DNA from: Rubritepida sp. | GTDB taxonomy: Bacteria; Pseudomonadota; Alphaproteobacteria; Acetobacterales; Acetobacteraceae | Direction of reading: 5' to 3' | DNA length: 5,080 bases | NCBI GenBank assembly: GCA_007129145.1 | Contig: SKWC01000440.1 | Span: forward strand, 1 to 5,080 | Shown: in pieces, positions 1 to 5,080 of the stretch | Layout: each line of letters opens with the position of its first letter | Position numbering within the stretch: the stretch's first letter is position 1 | Notes under the pieces: model-generated | What the model saw: only the letters and a program-made list of their open reading frames with translations | Told to the model about the DNA's origin: nothing | The model's database searches: none | Position numbers and translations under genes: made by a program

Positions 1-567
1 CTGTTCTCCAACGCCGTCGTCGCCGCGCGCCACGCCCAGGCGGTGCACGGGCTTTCCCGCGTGGCCATCTGCGATTTCGACGTTCACCACGGCAATGGCA
101 GCCAGGATTGCGTGGCGGATGACCCGAGCATCCTCTTCGCCTCCTCGCACCAGATGCCGCTCTATCCCGGCACCGGCGCGGCGGATGAGCGCGGCGTGGG
201 CAATGTGTTCAACGCGCCGCTGCCGCCCGGCGCCGATGGCGCGGCCTTCCGCGCCACCTGGCAGGGGGTGCTGCTGCCCGCCATCGCGCGCTTCGCGCCG
301 GAGCTTGTGGTCATCTCGGCCGGCTTCGACGCCCATGCGCGCGACCCGCTGGCCCAGCTTCGGCTGAATGAGGCGGATTTCGCCTGGCTGACGGCGGAGC
401 TCTGCGCGCTGGCAGAGGCCCATGCGGGAGGGCGCGTGGTCAGCCTGCTGGAGGGCGGCTATGACCTGGATGCGCTGGCCGCCTCGGCCGCGGCGCATGT
501 CCGGGTGCTGCTGCGCGCGGACCAGGATTTCGGTAATGCTTTGGGTTCGGCTGGACGGACCCTATAG
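1..567 (+). CDS. Histone deacetylase-family (HDAC/acetylpolyamine aminohydrolase-like) zinc hydrolase, C-terminal part
   Basis: The reading frame is open from base 1, so the 5' end lies outside the window; 188 residues are visible. A GTG at 43 is internal, because the residues before it (LFSNAVVAARHA) match the family block that follows the catalytic histidine pair. That pair must lie upstream and cannot be checked. Visible family motifs are DFDVHHGNG (residues 25-33; D27 and H29 are the expected zinc ligands), PLYPGTGA (53-60), SAGFDAHARDPL (106-117; D110 is the third zinc ligand) and LLEGGYDL (149-156; Y154 is the expected catalytic tyrosine). The SAGFDAH..DPL form is typical of bacterial class II-like members. 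The family removes acetyl or similar acyl groups from lysine or polyamine amines in the cytoplasm; the substrate here is unknown. The last ~12 codons (GGT AAT GCT TTG ... CTA TAG) are less GC-biased than the rest and may carry a promoter for xseB. Family assignment is secure; substrate is not. Confidence 0.93.
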   Translation: MFSNAVVAARHAQAVHGLSRVAICDFDVHHGNGSQDCVADDPSILFASSHQMPLYPGTGAADERGVGNVFNAPLPPGADGAAFRATWQGVLLPAIARFAPELVVISAGFDAHARDPLAQLRLNEADFAWLTAELCALAEAHAGGRVVSLLEGGYDLDALAASAAAHVRVLLRADQDFGNALGSAGRTL

Positions 568-568
568 T
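541..568 (+). promoter_or_regulatory. Candidate sigma70-type promoter for the xseB-ispA-dxs-tlyA operon
   Basis: TTGGGT (541-546) and TATAGT (563-568) are separated by 16 bases. The -10 matches TATAAT at 5 of 6 positions; the -35 matches TTGACA only at its TTG. The -10 covers the hydrolase gene's TAG stop. A start near 574-577 would leave a leader of about 15 bases containing the xseB ribosome binding site. AT-containing hexamers are scarce in this GC-rich window and codon choice is relaxed exactly here, which supports the call. It is a pattern match only; read-through from the upstream gene is equally possible. Confidence 0.4.
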
Positions 569-581
569 CGCTGTCAGGTTG

Positions 582-589
582 GGAGAAGG
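582..589 (+). promoter_or_regulatory. Ribosome binding site of xseB
   Basis: GGAGAAGG lies just upstream of the ATG at 592, with GGAG ending 6 bases before it. It is the only purine-rich Shine-Dalgarno sequence in the 24-base gap and fixes the xseB start. Confidence 0.75.
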
Positions 590-591
590 TC

Positions 592-873
592 ATGCCGGGC
601 CAGGATGCGAAGGGCGCCACGGGAGGCGCGGAACGGGATATCGCCTCGCTCTCCTTCGAGGAGGCGCTGACCGAGCTTGAGGCCATCGTGAAGTCGCTTG
701 AAGGCGGGCGCGCCACGCTGGCCGACGCCATCGCCGACTATGAGCGCGGCACCTTGCTACGCCGCCATTGCGAACAGAAGCTCTCGGAAGCGGAAGCGAA
801 GGTGCAGGCGGTGGTGGAAGGCCGGGCCGGTCTGGCCCTGCGCGACATGGAACAGGATCGCGGGCACGCATGA
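592..873 (+). CDS. xseB: Exodeoxyribonuclease VII small subunit
   Basis: This 93-residue protein is the small subunit of exonuclease VII, a cytoplasmic nuclease that degrades single-stranded DNA to oligonucleotides; several XseB copies bind each catalytic XseA. The family core runs over about residues 20-80: SFEEALTELEAIVKSLE, then GGRATLADAIADYERG, then a Cys-containing CEQKLSEAEAKVQ helix. This is the expected two-helix coiled-coil pattern. The usual length is about 80, so there is a short polar N-terminal extension (residues 1-18) and a slightly long C-terminus. The ATG at 592 is supported by a good ribosome binding site. The xseA partner gene is not in the window; separation of xseB from xseA and linkage to ispA-dxs is common in alphaproteobacteria. 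The stop overlaps the ispA start (ATGA, 870-873), so the two are probably translationally coupled. Confidence 0.95.
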   Translation: MPGQDAKGATGGAERDIASLSFEEALTELEAIVKSLEGGRATLADAIADYERGTLLRRHCEQKLSEAEAKVQAVVEGRAGLALRDMEQDRGHA

Positions 874-1790
874 CCACGATTTCGGCGGGAACCGCCGTGG
901 TTGACCTCAACGCCGCCATGGCGGAGGCCGCCCGCGACATTGACGCGGCGCTGGATGACCTGCTGCCCCGGGCCGAGGGCGACGAGGCGCGGCTCTTCGC
1001 CTCGATGCGCTATTCGGTCATCGGGGGCGGCAAGCGGCTGCGCGGCTTCCTGGTGCTGGAGGGGGCGCGGCAGTTCAACGTCTCGCGCCATGCCGCGCTG
1101 CGGGTCGCTTGCGCGATCGAAATGATCCATGCCTACAGCCTGATCCATGACGATCTGCCGGCGATGGACGATGACGATTTGCGCCGCGGCAAGCCTACCA
1201 ACCACCGCGCCTTCGACGAGGCGACCGCCATCATCGCGGGCGACGCGCTGCAGGCCCATGCCTTCCACGTGCTGGCGCAGGAGGCGACGCACCCGGACCC
1301 GGCGGTGCGGATCGAGCTGGTGCGCATGATGGCGCGCGCCGCCGGCCCCAAGGGCATGTGCGGCGGGCAGATGCTGGACATGATGGCCGAGCAGGCCAGC
1401 GAACCGCTGGACGAGAGCGCGATCGGCCGGCTGCAGCTGCTCAAGACCGGCAAGCTGATCGAATTCTCGGCCGAGGCCGGGGCAGTGCTGGGCAAGGCGC
1501 CCTCGGCGCAGCGCCATGCGCTGGCCGCCTATGGCCGCGAACTCGGCGCCGCCTTCCAGATCGCCGACGACCTGCTGGACGCCACCGCCTCCGCCGAGGA
1601 GGTCGGCAAGGCCACCGCCAAGGATGCCGGCGCCGGCAAGGCCACGCTGGTCGGGCTGCTCGGGATCGAGCGCGCCCGGCTGCAGGCGGAATCCCTGGTG
1701 GCGCAGGCGCGCCACCACCTCGATGGTTTTTCCGAGCGCGCGGAAATGCTGCGCGCGCTCGCTGATTTCGTGATCGCGCGGAGGAATTGA
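870..1790 (+). CDS. ispA: Farnesyl diphosphate synthase (short-chain polyprenyl synthase)
   Basis: The 306-residue all-helical trans-prenyltransferase condenses DMAPP/GPP with IPP to make GPP and then FPP in the cytoplasm. Visible motifs are GGGKRLRG (52-59, IPP binding), the first aspartate-rich motif DDLPAMDDDDLRRGKPT (94-110, bacterial DDxxxxD form), CGGQMLDM (164-171), KTG (192-194), the second aspartate-rich motif FQIADDLLD (229-237) and GKATL (256-260). Tyr89, five residues before the first motif, is as in E. coli FPP synthase, whereas GGPP synthases usually have a small residue there. I therefore favour a C15 product, though this is inference. The start at 870 overlaps the xseB stop (ATGA) and has only a weak AGGA at 854-857. 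A start at GTG 897 or ATG 918 would shorten a poorly conserved N-terminus and cannot be excluded. The last codons contain the dxs ribosome binding site. Confidence 0.94.
   Translation: MTTISAGTAVVDLNAAMAEAARDIDAALDDLLPRAEGDEARLFASMRYSVIGGGKRLRGFLVLEGARQFNVSRHAALRVACAIEMIHAYSLIHDDLPAMDDDDLRRGKPTNHRAFDEATAIIAGDALQAHAFHVLAQEATHPDPAVRIELVRMMARAAGPKGMCGGQMLDMMAEQASEPLDESAIGRLQLLKTGKLIEFSAEAGAVLGKAPSAQRHALAAYGRELGAAFQIADDLLDATASAEEVGKATAKDAGAGKATLVGLLGIERARLQAESLVAQARHHLDGFSERAEMLRALADFVIARRN
1780..1785 (+). promoter_or_regulatory. Ribosome binding site of dxs
   Basis: GGAGGA lies inside the last ispA codons (Arg-Arg-Asn). It is 4 bases before the ATG at 1790 but only 1 base before an in-frame TTG at 1787. 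This spacing favours ATG 1790 as the dxs start. Confidence 0.75.
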
Positions 1791-3715
1791 TGCCCGACCG
1801 TCCCGCCACCCCGCTTCTCGACCGGGTGCGCAGCCCCGCCGACATGAAGAACCTCTCGACCGAGCAGCTGAAGCAGCTCTCGGAAGAACTGCGCGCGGAG
1901 ACCATCAGCGCGGTCTCGGTCACCGGGGGGCACCTGGGCGCCTCGCTCGGCGTGGTGGAGCTGACGGTGGCGGTGCATGCCATCTTCGACACGCCCAAGG
2001 ACCGGCTGATCTGGGACGTCGGCCACCAGGCCTATCCGCACAAGATCCTGACCGGGCGGCGCGACCGCATCCGCACCCTGCGCCAGGGCGGCGGGCTGTC
2101 GGGCTTCACCCGGCGCAGCGAGAGCGAATACGACCCCTTCGGCGCGGCGCATTCCTCGACCTCCATCTCCTCGGGCCTCGGCATGGCGGTGGCGCGGGAC
2201 CTGAAGGGCGACGACAACCATGTGGTCGCGGTGATCGGCGACGGCTCCATGTCGGCGGGCATGGCCTATGAGGCGATGAACAATGCCGGCGCGCTGAAGT
2301 CGAACCTGATCGTCATCCTGAACGACAACGACATGTCCATCGCGCCGCCGGTCGGCGCCATGAGCGCCTATCTGTCGCGCACCATCTCGTCGCGGCCCTT
2401 CATGTCGGTGCGCGACTTCATGGCGCGGCTGGCCGACAATTTCCCGGGGCCGCTGAAGCGCGCGGCCGAGCGCGCGGATGAATACGCCCGCGGGCTGCTG
2501 ACGGGCGGCACCTTGTTCGAGGAGCTGGGCTTCTACTATGTCGGCCCGGTGGACGGGCACAACCTGGACCACCTGCTGCCCGTGCTGCGCAACCTGCGCG
2601 ATTCCGGGCATGAGGGCCCCTTCCTGCTGCACGCCGTCACGCAGAAGGGCAAGGGCTACGCCCCCGCCGAGGCCAGCGCCGACAAGTATCACGGCGTGGT
2701 GAAGTTCAACGTCGTGACCGGCGAGCAGCAGAAGGCCCCGCCCGGCCCGCCGACCTACACCAAGGTCTTCGCCAACGCCCTGGTCGCGGAGGCCGAGGCC
2801 GATGAGCGCATCGTGGCGGTGAACGCCGCCATGCCCAACGGCACCGGCCTCGACATCTTCGCCAAGCGCTTCCCGAAGCGCTGCTTCGACGTGGGCATCG
2901 CCGAGCAGCACGCGGTCACCTTCGCGGCCGGGATGGCCACCGAGGGGCTCAAGCCCTTCTGCGCCATCTACTCGACCTTCCTGCAGCGCGGCTACGACCA
3001 GGTGGTGCATGACGTGGCGCTGCAGTCCCTGCCGGTGCGCTTCGGCATGGACCGCGCCGGGCTGGTCGGCGCCGATGGCGCGACCCATGCGGGCAGCTTC
3101 GACATCGCCTATCTGGGCTGCCTGCCCGGCTTCACCCTGATGGCCGCGGCCGATGAGATCGAGCTGGCGCACATGGTCGCCACCATGGCCGCCATCGAGG
3201 ACGGGCCCTCGGGCGTGCGCTACCCGCGCGGCGAGGGGCTGGGCATCGAGCCGGTGCCGGCGCGCGGCAGCGTGCTGCCCATCGGCAAGGGGCGCGTGCT
3301 GCGCGAGGGTTCGAACATCGCGATCCTGAGCTATGGCGCGCGGCTGCCCGAATGCCTGAAGGCCGCGGATGAGCTGGCCACCATGGGGCTGTCCTGCACC
3401 GTGGCCGATGCGCGCTTCGCCAAGCCGCTGGACACCGCGCTGATCGGCCAGCTGGCGCGCCACCACGAGGTGCTGATCACCATCGAGGAAGGCAGCATGA
3501 ACGGCTTCGGCGGGCTGGTGATGCACCATCTGGCGCTGGCCGGGCTGCTGGATGGCGGGCTGAAGTTCCGCCCCATGACGCTGCCCGACATCTGGATCGA
3601 CCACGAAAGCCCGAAGAAGCAATACGATATCGCCGGGCTGAACGCGCCGCAGATCGTGACCATGGCGCTGTCGGCCCTGGGCAAGGAGGCGCTGGCGGTC
3701 TCCGCCTCGGCCTGA
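1790..3715 (+). CDS. dxs: 1-deoxy-D-xylulose-5-phosphate synthase
   Basis: This 641-residue enzyme is full length for the family. It condenses pyruvate and glyceraldehyde 3-phosphate to DXP with loss of CO2, using thiamine diphosphate and Mg2+: the entry step of the MEP pathway and a precursor for thiamine and pyridoxal. The N-terminal thiamine-binding domain has GGHLGASLG (46-54), DVGHQAYPHKILTGR (76-90), the GDG motif (150-152) and its Mg-binding partner N178 in LNDNDMSI. The middle pyrimidine-binding domain has the catalytic glutamate E372 in GIAEQHAVTFAAG, then Y394/R400, D429/H433 in GADGATHAG, and RYPRG (477-481). A transketolase C-terminal domain follows (about 500-625). All key residues are present. 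It overlaps the ispA stop by one base (TGATG) and has a strong ribosome binding site, so supply (Dxs) and use (IspA) of C5 units are probably co-expressed. Confidence 0.98.
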   Translation: MPDRPATPLLDRVRSPADMKNLSTEQLKQLSEELRAETISAVSVTGGHLGASLGVVELTVAVHAIFDTPKDRLIWDVGHQAYPHKILTGRRDRIRTLRQGGGLSGFTRRSESEYDPFGAAHSSTSISSGLGMAVARDLKGDDNHVVAVIGDGSMSAGMAYEAMNNAGALKSNLIVILNDNDMSIAPPVGAMSAYLSRTISSRPFMSVRDFMARLADNFPGPLKRAAERADEYARGLLTGGTLFEELGFYYVGPVDGHNLDHLLPVLRNLRDSGHEGPFLLHAVTQKGKGYAPAEASADKYHGVVKFNVVTGEQQKAPPGPPTYTKVFANALVAEAEADERIVAVNAAMPNGTGLDIFAKRFPKRCFDVGIAEQHAVTFAAGMATEGLKPFCAIYSTFLQRGYDQVVHDVALQSLPVRFGMDRAGLVGADGATHAGSFDIAYLGCLPGFTLMAAADEIELAHMVATMAAIEDGPSGVRYPRGEGLGIEPVPARGSVLPIGKGRVLREGSNIAILSYGARLPECLKAADELATMGLSCTVADARFAKPLDTALIGQLARHHEVLITIEEGSMNGFGGLVMHHLALAGLLDGGLKFRPMTLPDIWIDHESPKKQYDIAGLNAPQIVTMALSALGKEALAVSASA

Positions 3716-3719
3716 TCGC
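3709..3719. repeat. Left arm of an 11-bp inverted repeat bracketing tlyA
   Basis: GGCCTGATCGC spans the dxs stop codon and the 4-base gap, and ends one base before the tlyA ATG. Its exact reverse complement, GCGATCAGGCC, lies at 4462-4472 and ends just before the tlyA stop codon. Neither flank extends the match. CTGATC is frequent here as Leu-Ile codons, so chance is possible. Confidence 0.6.
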
Positions 3720-4475
3720 ATGGCGCGCGGACCGCGCCAGCGCGCCGATCTGCTGCTGGTGGAGCGCGGCCTGGCCGAGAGCCGCACACGCGCCCAGGCG
3801 CTGATCATGGCGGGCCAGGTGTTCTCGGGCGAGCAGCGCATCGCCAAGCCGGGCGACCTGCTGGCCCCCGACCTGCCGCTGGAACTGCGCGGCGCGCCGC
3901 ATCCCTGGGTCTCGCGCGGGGGGGTGAAGCTGGCGCATGCGCTGGCGCATTTCGCCCTTGATCCGGTGGGGAAGGTGGCGCTGGACATCGGCGCCTCCAC
4001 CGGCGGCTTCACCCATGTCCTGCTGCACCATGGCGCGGCGAAGGTGTTCGCGGTGGATGTGGGGCATGGGCAGCTCGACTGGTCGCTGCGCCAGGACCCG
4101 CGGGTGGTGGTGCTGGAGCGCACCAACGCACGGAACCTGTCCGCGGCCGAGGTCCCCGAGGCGCCGGGTTGCGTGGTCTGCGACGCCTCCTTCATCGGGC
4201 TGCGCACCGTGCTGCCGGCCGCACTCGGCCTGGCCGCGCCGGGTGCCTGGGCGGTCGCGCTGATCAAGCCGCAGTTCGAGGCCGGGCCGGCGCGCGTCGG
4301 CAAGGGCGGCGTGGTGCGCGATGCGGCCGTGCATGAGGAGGTCTGCGAGACCATCCGCGACTGGTGGGCGGGGCTCCCGGGCTGGGCGGTGCTGGGCATC
4401 ACGCCCTCGCCCATCACCGGCCCCGAGGGGAATCGCGAGTTCCTGATCGCGGCGCGAAGGGGCGATCAGGCCTGA
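3720..4475 (+). CDS. tlyA: TlyA-type rRNA (cytidine-2'-O)-methyltransferase
   Basis: The 251-residue protein has an N-terminal S4 RNA-binding domain (about residues 7-65; RADLLLVERGLAESRTRAQAL) joined to an FtsJ/RrmJ-like methyltransferase domain. HPWVSRGGVKL (61-71) leads into the SAM-binding loop LDIGASTGGF (88-97). The K-D-K-E tetrad of 2'-O-methyltransferases is complete: K70, D155 (CDASFIG), K183 (LIKPQFEAG) and E240 (GNREFLI). The family methylates C1920 of 23S rRNA and, in the longer type, also C1409 of 16S rRNA. The tail after E240 is only 11 residues, shorter than in mycobacterial TlyA, which points to the C1920-only type; this is inference. The gene starts 4 bases after the dxs stop with no Shine-Dalgarno sequence, so translation probably depends on ribosomes finishing dxs. 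A run of seven G (3918-3924) precedes the K70 codon. Its 3' end overlaps the convergent tyrA-type gene by 10 bases. Confidence 0.95.
   Translation: MARGPRQRADLLLVERGLAESRTRAQALIMAGQVFSGEQRIAKPGDLLAPDLPLELRGAPHPWVSRGGVKLAHALAHFALDPVGKVALDIGASTGGFTHVLLHHGAAKVFAVDVGHGQLDWSLRQDPRVVVLERTNARNLSAAEVPEAPGCVVCDASFIGLRTVLPAALGLAAPGAWAVALIKPQFEAGPARVGKGGVVRDAAVHEEVCETIRDWWAGLPGWAVLGITPSPITGPEGNREFLIAARRGDQA
4442..4470. other. Hairpin at the tlyA/tyrA convergent junction (terminator-like, no U-tract)
   Basis: CCTGATCGC (4442-4450) and GCGATCAGG (4462-4470) form a perfect 9-bp stem around an 11-base loop. The structure lies in the last codons of tlyA and immediately at and beyond the stop of the opposite-strand gene, where transcripts from both sides end. 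No T-run follows on either strand, so it is not a standard intrinsic terminator. It might act as a weak bidirectional end, a 3'-end stabiliser, or be a by-product of Leu-Ile and Asp-Gln codons. Confidence 0.45.
4462..4472. repeat. Right arm of the 11-bp inverted repeat bracketing tlyA
   Basis: GCGATCAGGCC is the exact reverse complement of 3709-3719. Its first nine bases are also the right side of the local 9-bp hairpin with 4442-4450, so local and long-range pairings would compete in the tlyA mRNA. Confidence 0.6.
4466..4475. repeat. 10-bp perfect palindrome forming the tlyA/tyrA overlap
   Basis: TCAGGCCTGA is identical to its reverse complement and is exactly the overlap between the two convergent genes. 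Read either way it gives CAG GCC TGA in frame after one shared T, so both proteins end Gln-Ala-stop. The symmetry does not extend to the flanking bases. Confidence 0.9.
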
Positions 4476-5080
4476 CGGCGCTCGATGAGCCCCTGGCGGA
4501 TCTTGCGGCCGCGGCGGATGCGGTCCTCGATGAAATCCTGCTCGCCCCAGCGGATGGCGCGGCCGAAGGCGTGCGCGTCCTCGGTGAAGCGGGCCAGCAT
4601 TTCCAGCACCGCCTCGCGGTTGTTCAGGAAGACGTCGCGCCACATGGCCACGTCGCTGGCGGCGATGCGGGTGAAGTCGCGGAAGCCCGAGGCGGCGAAT
4701 TTCAGCACGCTCTCGCGGGTTTCCTCGCTGAGGTCATCGGCCGTGCCGCAGATGGTGAAGGCGATCAGATGCGGCAGGTGGGAGACGATGGCCACCACCT
4801 TGTCATGCGTCACGGGGTCCATGCACTCGACGCTGGAGCCGCAGGCCTCCCAGAAGGCGCGCAGCCGTGCCAGCGCGGCGGGGTCGGTGTCGGGCAGGGG
4901 GGTGATGATGCAGTAGCGCCCGTCGAACAGCTCCGGGAAGCCGGAATCGGGGCCGGAGAATTCGGTGCCCGCCATGGGATGCGCGGGGATGAGGTGCACG
5001 CCCTGCGGCAGCAGCGGCCCGAGGTCGCGGATCACCGAGCCCTTGGTCGAGCCGACGTCCGACAGGATGGCGCCGGGTGC
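4466..5080 (-). CDS. Prephenate/cyclohexadienyl dehydrogenase (TyrA/TyrC type), C-terminal part
   Basis: The frame is open on the minus strand to base 5080, so the N-terminal Rossmann NAD(P)-binding region lies outside the window; 204 residues are visible. A GTG at 5035 is internal, since GAILSDVGSTKGS before it is a conserved family block. The enzyme oxidatively decarboxylates prephenate (and/or arogenate) for tyrosine synthesis. Visible motifs are DVGSTKGSV, HPMAGTEFSG with the expected catalytic histidine, DGRYCIITP, HDKVVAIVSHLPHL and SGFRDFTRIA with the expected substrate-binding arginine, then a helical dimerisation domain and the basic tail RRGRKIRQGLIERRQA. No ACT domain follows, so feedback control through an ACT domain is not expected. 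tyrA and tyrC cannot be separated without knowing substrate preference. The gene converges on tlyA and overlaps it by 10 bases. Confidence 0.94.
   Translation of the reverse strand, partial: APGAILSDVGSTKGSVIRDLGPLLPQGVHLIPAHPMAGTEFSGPDSGFPELFDGRYCIITPLPDTDPAALARLRAFWEACGSSVECMDPVTHDKVVAIVSHLPHLIAFTICGTADDLSEETRESVLKFAASGFRDFTRIAASDVAMWRDVFLNNREAVLEMLARFTEDAHAFGRAIRWGEQDFIEDRIRRGRKIRQGLIERRQA

Noticed and set aside
568..591. Possible intrinsic terminator between the HDAC-family gene and xseB
   Set aside because: The 24-base gap has no stable inverted repeat or T-run.
768..869. Upstream extension of the ispA frame into xseB
   Set aside because: The extension is Gly/Arg-rich and non-conserved. 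The ATG at 870 forms the usual ATGA overlap and gives a normal-length protein.
738..1718. A 326-codon open frame on the minus strand opposite xseB and ispA
   Set aside because: Same antisense artefact of GC-rich codon use; no family motifs and no ribosome binding site that stands out.
1925..1930. Run of six G in dxs
   Set aside because: It encodes part of the conserved GGHLGAS motif and is not exceptional in sequence this GC-rich.
3683..3689. AAGGAGG, a perfect Shine-Dalgarno-like sequence near the end of dxs
   Set aside because: It lies 30 bases before the tlyA ATG, too far to serve it, and is explained by Lys-Glu-Ala codons. No in-frame start follows at a proper distance that would give a better tlyA.
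1529..4417. A 962-codon open frame on the minus strand opposite ispA, dxs and tlyA
   Set aside because: Its translation is low-complexity and rich in Arg, Gln, His and Gly, with no recognisable domain. It lies opposite three genes with clear family motifs. Such long antisense frames arise when third codon positions are nearly all G or C.
3477..4643. A 388-codon open frame on the minus strand across the dxs end, tlyA and the tyrA-type gene's end
   Set aside because: It conflicts with motif-supported frames of all three genes, and its product is Arg/Pro/Ala-rich without a recognisable domain.

Overview
The window is a compact, gene-dense piece of a GC-rich bacterial chromosome, with no mobile element, RNA gene or CRISPR array that I can see. 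Very strong G/C preference at third codon positions, together with the gene order HDAC-family protein - xseB - ispA - dxs - tlyA, suggests an alphaproteobacterium. My guess is the Rhodospirillales/Acetobacteraceae side, but the family-level placement is inference from style and order only.

Layout. 1-567 (+) is the 3' part of a histone-deacetylase-family hydrolase gene cut by the left edge. 592-873 (+) is xseB (exodeoxyribonuclease VII small subunit). 870-1790 (+) is ispA (farnesyl diphosphate synthase type). 1790-3715 (+) is dxs (1-deoxy-D-xylulose-5-phosphate synthase). 3720-4475 (+) is tlyA (rRNA cytidine-2'-O-methyltransferase). On the opposite strand, 5080-4466 is the 3' part of a prephenate/cyclohexadienyl dehydrogenase gene (tyrA/tyrC type), cut by the right edge. 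No gap between genes is longer than 24 bases.

How the genes fit together. xseB, ispA, dxs and tlyA look like one translationally coupled operon: ATGA overlap, TGATG overlap, then a 4-base gap. Dxs makes the first committed intermediate of the MEP isoprenoid pathway. IspA condenses the C5 end products to FPP, which feeds quinones, undecaprenyl phosphate and hopanoids or carotenoids. XseB (DNA repair) and TlyA (ribosome methylation) are unrelated housekeeping passengers. A sigma70-like promoter candidate lies in the last codons of the upstream hydrolase gene. The tyrosine-biosynthesis gene converges on tlyA and overlaps it by 10 bases.

I found no undescribed system; these are ordinary housekeeping genes. 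The details most worth a second look are non-coding signals layered on coding sequence. They are a 10-bp perfect palindrome that is the tlyA/tyrA overlap and makes both proteins end in Gln-Ala, a 9-bp hairpin at that junction, an 11-bp inverted repeat bracketing tlyA, a G7 run next to the TlyA catalytic lysine, and the candidate promoter overlapping a stop codon.
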